43,818 nucleotides of DNA from Streptomyces niger (GTDB lineage Bacteria; Actinomycetota; Actinomycetes; Streptomycetales; Streptomycetaceae), in the NCBI RefSeq assembly GCF_000718305.1, contig NZ_JOFQ01000036.1, forward strand, positions 1-43,818, read 5' to 3'. Under the pieces are notes generated by a model, which did no database searches, was not told where the DNA came from, and saw only the letters and a program-made list of their open reading frames with translations. The position numbers and the translations under genes are program-made. Below are positions 36,542 to 43,818 of the stretch, in pieces. Within the stretch, counting starts at the first letter, position 1. Each line of letters starts with the position of its first letter.

Positions 36542-37216
36542 CTAGCAGGCCGCACTTGTTGCCTGGACTCCCAACAGCCCTTCCAAGAGCTTCACGGTGG
36601 ATGCCTCGCTCACTGCGTGCACTGTGGTGATGCCGAGAGCCTCGGCGGGCGGCAGGTTCAGCGCATGGTCATCCACGAATATGCAGTCGGCCGGAGGCAG
36701 TCCCATGCGCTCCAATACCAAGTCGTAGATGGCCGGGTCAGGCTTCGCCAGGCCTTCCAGCTCGCTGATCACATGCACGTCGAAGAGGTCCCATACTCCT
36801 AGTGCCTGATAGGGGTTGAAGGGGTCCAATCCGAAGCTGTTCGAGAGCAGACCCATCCGGTACCCGGCTGCCCGCGCCGCCCTGGCCAGTGCCACCATGT
36901 GTCCAGCTGCCCGCACGCCGCCCCATGCGCGGCCCATCAAGTCGACACCGTCTTCCAGGCCCAGCAACGCTGCCGTGGCCGCGTTCCACTCCGCCTGCGG
37001 CAGCCGGCCTACTTCCAGCTCGGTGTAGAGGCGGCGTCCCTCCTCGGTGGAGTTGAGCGTACGCCGCCATGCCTCGGGGTCCAGGCCTTCACGGACACAC
37101 CATGTTCGGTGTACCGCTCTCACGTCCTCGGTGAGCACACCCGCGAAATCCAGGATCAATCCCTTGAACGCGGGGTCGCCGTGCAGCCTCTGCGACCGAT
37201 CAGCCCCGTCGTGCAC
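36542..37216 (-). CDS. HAD-superfamily hydrolase (subfamily IA)
   Basis: 224 residues from a GTG at 37216, with AAAGGA upstream. HAD motif I is LILDFAGVLTEDVRAVH. Here the second Asp of the usual DxDG is replaced (DFAG), as also occurs in some HAD-IA members. Motif II is MGLLSNSFG, motif III is GLAKPDPAIYDLVLERMG, and motif IV is CIFVDDHALNLPPAEALG. The cap domain contains WCVREGLDPEAWRRTL. The product is likely a phosphatase or dehalogenase-like enzyme acting on a small molecule. It is probably cotranscribed with the nitroreductase gene downstream. Composition is slightly less G+C-rich than in the flanking regions. Confidence 0.87.
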   Translation of the reverse strand: MHDGADRSQRLHGDPAFKGLILDFAGVLTEDVRAVHRTWCVREGLDPEAWRRTLNSTEEGRRLYTELEVGRLPQAEWNAATAALLGLEDGVDLMGRAWGGVRAAGHMVALARAARAAGYRMGLLSNSFGLDPFNPYQALGVWDLFDVHVISELEGLAKPDPAIYDLVLERMGLPPADCIFVDDHALNLPPAEALGITTVHAVSEASTVKLLEGLLGVQATSAAC

Positions 37217-37259
37217 AGGAGTGTCGTCCTTTCGTCATCGCCCCTCACTCTCGTCCGTC

Positions 37260-37315
37260 CGCCCACCTGCCCGCCTGCCCATCTGCCCATCTGCCCATCT
37301 GCCCATCTGCCCGCC
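37260..37315 (+). repeat. 8-bp tandem repeat TGCCCATC
   Basis: Four perfect TGCCCATC units (37276-37307), flanked by TGCCCGCC on both sides and one more variant upstream, in the gap between the HAD and esterase genes. Confidence 0.95.
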
Positions 37316-37382
37316 AACGGTCTCGAATGCTGTCCCGAGCTCCTTTCCCATCCCGGCTTGAACGAAGCCCCCGCAGCCCAGC

Positions 37383-39026
37383 TCACCACCGGCCTGGTCC
37401 GGCGCCCGCTCGTCGGCACTCCCCTGTCATGGCTGACGTCGGCGGTCTGGCGGACGAGGGGCAGCGCCAGGCATGGCGTTCCTGGCTGCGGGGGTCGTCG
37501 ACCTGGGTCCATTCGGCGTCGATGCGCATGGTTGCCCTGCGCTCGGTGTCGTACGGGGCCCAGCCGGGGTTGCCGGTCCTGGCGAACCGGACCCAGGCGG
37601 CATGCATGCGGGCGGCGAGATCCGTGGGGGGCTTGTCGGGGCCGAGCAGGGCGGCCGGGCCGTGCAGCTCCGGGAGGTGCGCGAGATCGAAGACGAAGGG
37701 CAGCTCGACCGCGTGGGTGGCGCCGAGCTGCCCGTTCAAGGCTTGGGAACGCCAGGCGAACTCGTAAGCGTAGGTGGCGGATCGGGAGTGGGCGGTGTGT
37801 GCGCCGGCCAGGGCCCAGCTGCCTGCGCCGAACAGCGCGTCGCCCATGAGGGCGGAGCGCAGCTCGCCGAAGGATGCCTCGGGGCGTGTCGTGCGATAGG
37901 TCTCGACGAGTAGCGCCGGCTCGGGGTGCGAGCGCGCCGCCGCGTCGTCGACGTCCTCGGCGGTGGAGGTGGCGTACCGGCCCACGGGCACCAGGTAGAG
38001 GTTTCCTTCCTCGGTGTTGGTCCCGATGAGCAGGTCGATGTCGGCGCTGTGGCCGGCGGCGACGGATTCGGCGGGTTGGGTGTCGAGGACCAGACTGAAG
38101 GGGCTGAGTCCGATCAGCGGGTCGTGGTGGGTCGCGGTCTGCAAGTCGATGCCCGCGAGGCGGGAGGCGGCCTCGACCAGGCGCTCGTCGGGAATTTCCG
38201 CGAAGGCGTCGACGTGCGGTTCGATGCCCAGAGCCGCGGCCGCTGCCTGGGTGACGCGGGCGGCCTGCTCGGTGGTGAACGCGCCCAGACCGCTGCCGCT
38301 TTGGATGATCGCCCGGCGGAAGAGGCCTGTTGCTTCGGGGGTGCGGAAGAGGCCTGCGGCTTCGGGGGTGGCGAGGACGCCGCCGACGATGGTCGCCCCG
38401 GCCGACTGGCCGAAGAGGGTGACGTTGTGCGGGTCACCGCCGAAAGCGGCGATGTTTTCCTTCACCCAGTGCAGTGCGGCGACGACGTCGAGCAGACCGC
38501 GATTGGCCGGCGCGCCGGGGAGGTCGAGGAATCCCGCGATGCCGAGCCGGTAGTTGAGCGTGACGAGGACGACGCCGTCGCGGGCGAAGGCGGAGCCGTC
38601 GTAGAGCGCGGACCGCGTCGATCCGGCAACGAACCCACCGCCGTGGACGAAGACCATGACGGGCAGGTCGCCTTCCGCGACGGCGGGCGTGAAGACGTTG
38701 ACGGTGAGGTAGTCCTCGCCACGGCTCCAACCGGTGCCGAAGTAAGGGGACATATCGATGCTGCCGAGCTTGCGCTCGGACTGCGGCGCGTTGGGCCCCG
38801 GCACGGTGGCGTCCCGCACGCCGTCCCACGGTTCGTGCGGCTGCGGCGGCGCGAACCGGCCCGCGCCGCGAGGGGCGGCAGCGTAGGGGATGTTCAGGAA
38901 GGCGGTGGTGTCGCCCCGACGCAGGCCGCGAACGGCTCCGTGCGCCGTGGCCACGACGGGGAGGGAGCCGTTGTTCACGAGGGGGAGGGAGTGGTGGCTC
39001 ACGGTGGGGGTGGGATGGTGGTTCAT
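37383..39026 (-). CDS. Type B carboxylesterase
   Basis: 547 residues from the ATG at 39026, with GGAAAGG 7 nt upstream. Elements are GAVRGLRRGDTTAFLNIPYA, EDYLTVNVFTPA, VMVFVHGGGFVAGS (oxyanion hole), the serine elbow TLFGQSAGATIVGG, NTEEGNLY near the acidic residue, and ATHAVELPFVFD with the catalytic His. The order and length fit PnbA-like cytoplasmic esterases. A perfect-frame 27-bp duplication gives TPEAAGLFR followed by TPEATGLFR just after the serine elbow. The last 30 residues (after QVDDPRSQERHAWRC) look non-homologous and may be a frameshifted tail. The gene follows the MBL-fold hydrolase gene by 22 bp in the same operon. Confidence 0.92.
   Translation of the reverse strand: MNHHPTPTVSHHSLPLVNNGSLPVVATAHGAVRGLRRGDTTAFLNIPYAAAPRGAGRFAPPQPHEPWDGVRDATVPGPNAPQSERKLGSIDMSPYFGTGWSRGEDYLTVNVFTPAVAEGDLPVMVFVHGGGFVAGSTRSALYDGSAFARDGVVLVTLNYRLGIAGFLDLPGAPANRGLLDVVAALHWVKENIAAFGGDPHNVTLFGQSAGATIVGGVLATPEAAGLFRTPEATGLFRRAIIQSGSGLGAFTTEQAARVTQAAAAALGIEPHVDAFAEIPDERLVEAASRLAGIDLQTATHHDPLIGLSPFSLVLDTQPAESVAAGHSADIDLLIGTNTEEGNLYLVPVGRYATSTAEDVDDAAARSHPEPALLVETYRTTRPEASFGELRSALMGDALFGAGSWALAGAHTAHSRSATYAYEFAWRSQALNGQLGATHAVELPFVFDLAHLPELHGPAALLGPDKPPTDLAARMHAAWVRFARTGNPGWAPYDTERRATMRIDAEWTQVDDPRSQERHAWRCPSSARPPTSAMTGECRRAGAGPGRW
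38316..38369 (-). repeat. 27-bp in-frame tandem duplication in the esterase gene
   Basis: 38316-38342 and 38343-38369 differ at two adjacent bases. They encode the nonapeptide pair TPEAAGLFR/TPEATGLFR between the serine elbow and RRAIIQSGSG. Confidence 0.95.
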
Positions 39027-39048
39027 GGTGGTGCCTTTCCGCAGGGAC

Positions 39049-39969
39049 TCAGGACTGCTCGGGGTACGGGGCGAAGGGGGCCCAGCCCTTGATGGCGAAC
39101 TTGTCTCCCTCGCGTGCCACTTCGGCGGCACCGTGGCCGCCCAGGTGCGCAGGGATCACAAGGGCGTTGTTGTCAGCCGCCCAGCCGAGCACCTTGCGGC
39201 GAGTGGCGCGGGCGCCCGCGGGGTCCTCGCAGAAGCAACTGTTGGCGTCCGGTTCGAGGATCTGTACCGGGCTGTGCAGCATGTCGCCGACGAACACCGC
39301 GCGGTCCGTCCCGGAGGTAAGGGTCAGGACAGAGGAGCCGGGGGTGTGACCGGGAGCCGCATCCAGGCGCAGGCCGGCGTCGATCTGGTGGCTGTTCTCC
39401 CACAGCAGTGTCTGGCCGGCCTGGTGCACCGGAGCCACGCTGTCCTCGAAGACGTTCTGGTTGCCTCGGCCGAGCAGCGGCTTATGGCCGTTCTCGGGAT
39501 TCCAGAATTCGAAGTCGACCTTCGGCATCAGGTAAGTGGCGCGCGGGAAAGTTGGCACCCACTGGCGACCGTCCAGGTAGGTGTTCCAGCCGACGTGATC
39601 GATGTGGAGATGTGTGTTGATCACGATGTCCACGTCCTCGGGCTCGACCCCGGCCCGGGCGAGATTGGCCAGGAAATCCGTCTTGAGGTGGCTCCAAACC
39701 GGTGCGTACGGGCGCTCCTTGTGGTTGCCCACGCCGGTATCGACGAGGATGGTCTTGCCCTCGCTGCGCAGCAGCCAGGTCTGGATCGCGGAATTCACGA
39801 TGTTGGTATCGGAACCCAGGAAATGCGGGGTCAGCCAGGAGGCGCCGTCTTCCCACACTTCCTTCGGACTCTCCGGGAAGAAAGTTTCGGGCGTCATGTC
39901 GACGGAGCCGAAGTATTCCCATACCCGGGTGACGCTGACATCGCCGAGCGTAATGTTGTCGTTGTCCAT
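39049..39969 (-). CDS. Metallo-beta-lactamase-fold hydrolase
   Basis: 306 residues from the ATG at 39969, with AAGGA upstream. The zinc motif is VINTHLHIDHVGWNTYLDG (HxHxDH), and later ligands are AAPGHTPGSSVL, AVFVGDMLHSPVQIL and IPAHLGGHG. The N-terminus (LGDVSVTRVWEYFGSVDMTPETFFPES) and the central PTFPRATYLMPKVDFEFW are typical of the N-acyl-homoserine-lactonase/MBL-fold metallo-hydrolase group. There is no signal peptide. It is the first gene of a two-gene unit with the carboxylesterase and is divergent from the LAL regulator at 40162. The two hydrolases may attack the same ester or lactone. Confidence 0.92.
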   Translation of the reverse strand: MDNDNITLGDVSVTRVWEYFGSVDMTPETFFPESPKEVWEDGASWLTPHFLGSDTNIVNSAIQTWLLRSEGKTILVDTGVGNHKERPYAPVWSHLKTDFLANLARAGVEPEDVDIVINTHLHIDHVGWNTYLDGRQWVPTFPRATYLMPKVDFEFWNPENGHKPLLGRGNQNVFEDSVAPVHQAGQTLLWENSHQIDAGLRLDAAPGHTPGSSVLTLTSGTDRAVFVGDMLHSPVQILEPDANSCFCEDPAGARATRRKVLGWAADNNALVIPAHLGGHGAAEVAREGDKFAIKGWAPFAPYPEQS

Positions 39970-40161
39970 GTGGCGTCCTTGGAAATTCGGAGGATTTCCT
40001 GAACCGTACGAGCGGCCTCGGCACCCGGGGTATCCGTCACGTGACTGCACCTGGGCGCACGACCGAGCCACAGGGCGTGCCGCGGCCGCTTGTAGCCTGG
40101 GCGGGCAACGCAAGGCGGCTCCCGTTCGTGAGCCACGATCCGTGGTAACCGTGGAGGGCCC

Positions 40162-41556
40162 GTGGATGAGCACACCGGCGACCTCGCTGCGGTCGCGAAA
40201 CGAAAGCCGGAGCTGGATCCGGAGTCGGAGTGGGAGTCGGAGCCGGAGTGGGAGCCGGAGCCGGAATCAGACCCGGGTCCGGAGTCGGATCCGGAGTCGG
40301 ACTCGCAGCCGAGTCCGGGTGAGGCGTTCGTCGGTCGGGGTGCGGAGCTGAGGCGCCTCTCTCGTGCGGTGGAATCAGCGTCGGGTGACCCCGTGGTGAT
40401 GCTCGTCGGTGGCACGGGCATGGGGAAGAGTGCCCTGCTGGACCGTGCGGCACGTCGAGCTGAGGCGAGCGGTGTTCGCGTACTGCGCGCCGAAGGCAGC
40501 GAGTCGGAGATGAATCTGCCGTTCTCAGCACTGCATCAGTTGCTGCGGCCACTGCTGGCGGCGGTGGACGAACTGCCGGCGAGGCAGCGCACCGCGCTAC
40601 AGCACGCCTTCGGCACGGGGCCGGCCGCGCCCCAACATGCGAGCGGCGCACCCGATCTGCTGTTGGTCGGGGTCGCCGTGCTGAGCCTGCTCTCCGCTCT
40701 GGGCGACCGACAGCCCGTCCTCTTGGTGCTCGACGATGCGCAGTGGTTCGACCGTGCTTCCGTGGACGCACTGTCCTTTGCTGCCAGGCGGCTGGGAGCT
40801 GAGCCCGTCACGATGCTGATCGCCGCCCGTGACGGCGACCGCCCCGCGGGGTTCGACCGGCACGTGCCCACGCTCATCCTCGAACCGTTGGACAACGCTG
40901 CGGCGAACCGGCTGCTGGACCAGCAACCCAAGAGTCCAACCGGCCACACCAGGGCGCGCATCCTCGACCAAGCAGGCGGCAACCCCCTGGCACTGGTCGA
41001 ACTCACGAGGGCAGCCACCGCTCACGACGTGGCCGCAGGGCTGCCGTCCGTAGGTCCGCTCCCCCTCACCGATCACCTGGAGCGGATTTTCGCCGCTTGC
41101 CTCGACGGCCTCCCCGCCCACACGACCCGGGCCCTGCTGCTCCTGGCCGCCATGGACAGCATCGACTCCCCGATCGCCCTCCCGGCCGGACTGCCGAATG
41201 TCGTCCCGACCGGGCTCTCGGACACTGACGACAACGTCTGGCTGTCCGAAGCTGAGGACAACGCCTGGCGGCCGAACGCCGAGCAGAACACCTGGCTGCC
41301 CAACGCCGAGCACGAAGCCTGGCGGCCGAACACCGAGCAGAACACCTGGCTGCCCAACGCCGAGCACGAAGCCTGGCGGCCGAACACCGAGCACAACATC
41401 TGGCTGCCCAACGCCGAGCACGAAGGCCCAGCGCGAGGCTCATCTCACGCTCGCCGAGCTGCTGCGGGACGAACCGGACCGGGGTGCCTGGCATCTGGCC
41501 GCCGCCTGTTCGGGCCCGGACGCCGCCGTTTCGGCGGAGCTGGCGCGGACCGCTGA
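40162..41556 (+). CDS. LAL-type LuxR regulator, N-terminal ATPase half (gene split by frameshift)
   Basis: 464 residues from a GTG at 40162, with GGAGGG just upstream. The N-terminal 55 residues include an acidic Glu/Ser/Pro repeat. The STAND-type ATPase then begins: AFVGRGAELRRLSRAV, Walker A GGTGMGKSALLDRA, Walker B PVLLVLDDAQWFD, and DQAGGNPLALVEL. After LPAHTTRALLLLAAMDS the sequence enters seven copies of a nonapeptide such as QNTWLPNAE. The frame then runs out in unrelated sequence, while the rest of the protein continues in the next frame (41198-43174). The usual winged-helix part with RHPLVRSAVY is missing. It is probably the ancestral regulator of the divergent MBL/esterase genes and now inactive or altered. 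Confidence 0.8.
   Translation: MDEHTGDLAAVAKRKPELDPESEWESEPEWEPEPESDPGPESDPESDSQPSPGEAFVGRGAELRRLSRAVESASGDPVVMLVGGTGMGKSALLDRAARRAEASGVRVLRAEGSESEMNLPFSALHQLLRPLLAAVDELPARQRTALQHAFGTGPAAPQHASGAPDLLLVGVAVLSLLSALGDRQPVLLVLDDAQWFDRASVDALSFAARRLGAEPVTMLIAARDGDRPAGFDRHVPTLILEPLDNAAANRLLDQQPKSPTGHTRARILDQAGGNPLALVELTRAATAHDVAAGLPSVGPLPLTDHLERIFAACLDGLPAHTTRALLLLAAMDSIDSPIALPAGLPNVVPTGLSDTDDNVWLSEAEDNAWRPNAEQNTWLPNAEHEAWRPNTEQNTWLPNAEHEAWRPNTEHNIWLPNAEHEGPARGSSHARRAAAGRTGPGCLASGRRLFGPGRRRFGGAGADR
40198..40318 (+). repeat. GGAGYC-like hexanucleotide repeat at the start of the LAL gene
   Basis: Imperfect 6-bp units (GGAGTC, GGAGCC, GGATCC) encode Glu-Ser/Glu-Pro/Asp-Pro pairs, for example ESEWESEPEWEPEPESD. 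Confidence 0.88.
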
Positions 41557-43174
41557 TCGGGCCCGCAGCCGCGGCGGCCACGCGGCGGCGGCCAAGGCCC
41601 TCCAGCGCGCGGCGGAGCTGGCACCGCGGCGTTGGGACAGTGCCCGACTGCTGGTCGAAGCCGCTTCGGCGGCCGTGTTCACCGGTGACCTCGCTTGGGT
41701 CGAGGAACTGACCGCTGCGGCCCGCGCACGCACGGATGACCCGGCGCTGCTGGCTTCCGCCGCGGTGCAGGTCGGGCGACTGGCGATCCTGACCTTGCGC
41801 CACACCACGGTCTTCTCCCGGCTGACCGACGCCGCCGAGGGATGGGCGGTCTCGCAGCCGGCCGCCGCGCTGGGCCTCTTGGCCGACGCCGCCGTGGTCC
41901 GCTTCTATTCCGGAGAGGACGCCCAGCGCCGCCGTATCCATGACATTCTGGGACGCCTTCCCGAGGACGCCTCATCCACAGGCTTGCGCACCTGGGTGAG
42001 GGTCGTGTCGGATCCCTTCGGCGGCAGGGACGAATTCGTCGCCGTGCTTCCGCAGTTGATCGCCGAGGCGGAAGCCCGGCCGGAGCGGCTCACCACCGTC
42101 GGGATCATGGCGTGGTTGCTGGACGAGACCCCGCAGGCCGTCCGCGCCTTCGACCAGGCCCTCGACCGTTGGCAGGCGCAAGGGGCGCTGCCGGAGGGCC
42201 TGGGTGGCGCGGTCGCCTGGGCCTACGTGGAACGAGGACGGTGGGACCAGGCCCGGGAGGCCTGCGCCCGCGCCACCGCGGTCGGCCAGGCAGCCGGCCT
42301 GGACCACGCCGCGGCCTGTGCGGCCGCCGTGGATGCCACCGTGTTGGCCTACCAGGGGGACACACCGGCAGCTCGCGCGCGGGCCGATGAGGCGCTCGCT
42401 CTGATCGACCCGCTGGAAAGTCGCTCGGTTGCGGTCTACGCCCGTCGGGCGCTCGGCGCCGCGGCGGCTGCGGACGGCGCGTACGTGACCGCCTACGACC
42501 AACTACGCCTGGTTTTCACGGGAGATGGCGAGCCCGTGCACTATCACGCTTCCTTCCCGGCCCTCGCGGATCTGGCCGCCGCCGCGGTGCGCAGCGGCCG
42601 CCGCGAGGACGCCGCCGCGATCGTCGAGCGTTGCGCACGCGCGCTCGGGGACAACGCCTCACCCCGCCTACACGCGCTGCTCAGCCGAGCCCGCGGCCTG
42701 CTGGCCGACCCCGAGCATGCCGAGTCGCACTTCCGGGCTGCCCTGGCCGACCCGGTCCTCGCGCACTGGCCCTTCGAACGCGCCCAGACCCTGCTCGATC
42801 TCGCCGAATGGCTGCGGCGCCGGCGACGCATCGCGGAGGCGCGGGCGCCGCTCGCCGACGCCCTGGAGATCTTCCGCCGCCTGGGTGCCCGCCCGTGGAT
42901 CGAGCGCGCGCGGGCCGAATCGCGCGCTGCCGGCCTCGACGTCATGGACACGGCCCCCGATGCGCTCGCCGCGCTCTCCCCGCAACAGCAGCAGATCATC
43001 AGGCTCGCCGCCCGCGGACTGACCAACCGCGAGATCGGCGAGAAGCTCTTCCTCTCCCCGCGCACCGTCAGTTCGCACCTCTATCGCAGCTTCCCCAAGC
43101 TGGGCATCACCGCCCGCTCCCAGCTGCGTGACCTCCTCGACGGCGTCCTCGCGTCGACCGCCCACCAGGAATGA
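41198..43174 (+). CDS. LAL-type LuxR regulator, TPR and HTH half (other frame)
   Basis: This frame is open from an ATG at 41198 without a ribosome site. Its first 75 residues are only the alternative reading of the 27-bp array (GCPTPSTKP-like repeats). Real homology starts at about 41424 with AQREAHLTLAELLRDEPDRGAWHLAAA. That is the segment following the winged helix in LAL proteins, and a long Ala/Arg-rich TPR-like region follows. The C-terminal LuxR HTH is LSPQQQQIIRLAARGLTNREIGEKLFLSPRTVSSHLYRSFPKLG. One extra base or a loss of two bases relative to the first half separates them. Without the ATPase half it would be a DNA-binding fragment at best. Confidence 0.75.
   Translation: MSSRPGSRTLTTTSGCPKLRTTPGGRTPSRTPGCPTPSTKPGGRTPSRTPGCPTPSTKPGGRTPSTTSGCPTPSTKAQREAHLTLAELLRDEPDRGAWHLAAACSGPDAAVSAELARTADRARSRGGHAAAAKALQRAAELAPRRWDSARLLVEAASAAVFTGDLAWVEELTAAARARTDDPALLASAAVQVGRLAILTLRHTTVFSRLTDAAEGWAVSQPAAALGLLADAAVVRFYSGEDAQRRRIHDILGRLPEDASSTGLRTWVRVVSDPFGGRDEFVAVLPQLIAEAEARPERLTTVGIMAWLLDETPQAVRAFDQALDRWQAQGALPEGLGGAVAWAYVERGRWDQAREACARATAVGQAAGLDHAAACAAAVDATVLAYQGDTPAARARADEALALIDPLESRSVAVYARRALGAAAAADGAYVTAYDQLRLVFTGDGEPVHYHASFPALADLAAAAVRSGRREDAAAIVERCARALGDNASPRLHALLSRARGLLADPEHAESHFRAALADPVLAHWPFERAQTLLDLAEWLRRRRRIAEARAPLADALEIFRRLGARPWIERARAESRAAGLDVMDTAPDALAALSPQQQQIIRLAARGLTNREIGEKLFLSPRTVSSHLYRSFPKLGITARSQLRDLLDGVLASTAHQE
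41230..41418 (+). repeat. Seven 27-bp tandem repeats at the LAL frameshift
   Basis: Units start at 41230, 41257, 41284, 41311, 41338, 41365 and 41392. They encode DNVWLSEAE, DNAWRPNAE, QNTWLPNAE, HEAWRPNTE, QNTWLPNAE, HEAWRPNTE and HNIWLPNAE, so a 54-bp higher-order unit is visible. Both the first and the second frame are open throughout. Confidence 0.95.
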
Positions 43175-43178
43175 AGAC

Positions 43179-43231
43179 ACGCCCAGCCCCGGCCAAGAAA
43201 CGCCCAGCCCCGGCCGAGGCACGCCCACTAC
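43179..43231 (+). repeat. 21-bp repeat just after the LAL stop
   Basis: Two full copies (43179-43199, 43200-43220) beginning ACGCCCAGCCCCGGCC, and a partial third. Confidence 0.88.
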
Positions 43232-43260
43232 CCCTGCAGAGCTGGTGGTGGCGCGGGCGG

Positions 43261-43430
43261 TCAGTGTGCCCGCACGCTCTTCAGCCACTGCAGGACTTCG
43301 AGGGAGACAGGGTCGGTGTTGTCGGCAAATTCGTCGTACTTGTCGAGGAACTTCGCCACGTAGGGGCAGACCGGCACGATGCGTTTTCCGGAGGCGCGTA
43401 CATCGGTCAGAACCTGATTCGGAAGGCCCC
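43261..43430 (-). pseudogene. C-terminal fragment of a GNAT (YjdJ-like) acetyltransferase
   Basis: The last about 55 codons of the minus-strand frame read LTDVRASGKRIVPVCPYVAK, then FLDKYDEFADNTDPVSLEVL, then QWLKSVRAH. This matches the C-terminal half of small GCN5-related acetyltransferases of the YjdJ type (R-A-x-G-x-R-x-V-P-x-CP-F/Y-V). The N-terminal half with the acetyl-CoA loop is not present upstream, where the frame enters non-homologous sequence, so this is a truncated remnant. Confidence 0.7.
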
Positions 43431-43551
43431 TACACAGTTGGCCTGGCCAGTGGTTGCTGTGGATCTGGCCAGGGGTTGACGCTCGTGGTGTGGGGCCGGG
43501 GCTTGTCGCCGGCAGGGAGAACCGACGCCCCGGCCGCAGGGGGTGGGCCTG

Positions 43552-43728
43552 ATGCCCGCAAGTACCAAGGTCGGCAGTGTCACGCTCCAGCGGTACGAGG
43601 AGCTGGTGGCTGAAGACCGGCAGCTCGGACTGGACGAGACGAAGATCCAGTTCAAAGTGGGGGACGACGCTTTGGACATCGAGCCGATGCGTCCGCACGG
43701 CGGCTCCCAGGTGGCCGCCTGTTACTGA
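43552..43728 (+). pseudogene. N-terminal fragment of a RacO/DUF6192-like protein
   Basis: From an ATG at 43552 the frame reads VTLQRYEELVAEDRQLGLDE, then TKIQFKVGDDALDIEPMRPHGG, then stops six codons later (43726-43728). In Streptomyces proteins that I recall as RacO-like or DUF6192, the same start (RYRQLRAEDAQLG..., IRFKVGDGALEIEPMRPHGG) is followed by a 150-residue helix-turn-helix-like region. That region is missing here, so the gene is 3'-truncated. Such genes often sit in variable or mobile regions. Confidence 0.6.
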
Positions 43729-43818
43729 CCTTTCCGCTGCGTTGTCGGGAGTGACGTCGGCGGGTGTCCGCGGTATGCCGTTGCTATGCGGTATGCGCAA
43801 GGGGGAGGACTGAGGCCG

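Overview
The window looks like a chromosome segment of a Streptomyces-type actinomycete. The base composition is strongly G+C-rich, GTG and TTG starts are common, stop/start overlaps of the GTGA and ATGA type link genes in operons, and the gene content is typical of the genus: many one-component regulators, each divergent from a single enzyme or transporter, a SARP regulator, a LacI-ABC-GH3 sugar operon, large ATPase LuxR regulators, double Lrp proteins and F420-type flavin/deazaflavin proteins. I see no rRNA, tRNA, CRISPR array, intact transposase or phage module.

Layout. 1-9.1 kb: small regulator/enzyme modules. These are TetR with an HdeD-like membrane protein, aldo/keto reductase with TetR, SARP with an alpha/beta hydrolase, and zinc-type oxidoreductase with TetR. 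9.1-16.3 kb: a double-Lrp regulator followed by a tightly packed operon of polysaccharide-deacetylase-family hydrolase, MHS-type MFS importer, SDR dehydrogenase, and a ketopantoate-reductase-like domain fused to an M20 amidohydrolase. This looks like a transport and catabolism unit for an unidentified amide-containing compound. 16.4-18.9 kb: methyltransferase, and MarR with an EamA exporter. 18.9-25.9 kb: a xylobiose-type sugar operon (binding protein, two permeases, GH3 glycosidase) divergent from its LacI repressor, with a readable promoter and operator. 26-28.7 kb: an orphan vWA protein with a strong terminator, a 5'-truncated amidohydrolase and a MarR gene. 28.7-32.2 kb: membrane protein plus a two-component system whose kinase carries a large His/Asp/Glu/Asn repeat insert. 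32.4-35.0 kb: FDOR-type protein, and MFS with HxlR. 35.0-35.8 kb: a gene graveyard containing a cytochrome P450 pseudogene. 35.8-37.2 kb: SagB-like nitroreductase and HAD hydrolase. 37.4-43.2 kb: carboxylesterase plus metallo-beta-lactamase-fold hydrolase, divergent from a LAL (large ATPase LuxR) regulator split in two reading frames at a 27-bp repeat array. 43.2-43.8 kb: truncated GNAT and RacO/DUF6192-like fragments.

The most unusual property is spread over the whole window. I count more than twenty short tandem-repeat arrays (units of 4 to 27 bp), and they sit mainly at gene starts, gene ends and interdomain linkers. Several contain the start or stop codon itself. Others encode low-complexity peptides: Gly-Ser in a hydrolase, an acidic His-rich hexapeptide in a histidine kinase, His/Glu/Thr/Arg in a glycosidase, and a nonapeptide array in the LAL regulator. 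This suggests a genome with unusually active slippage or tandem duplication, and possible length-variable loci.
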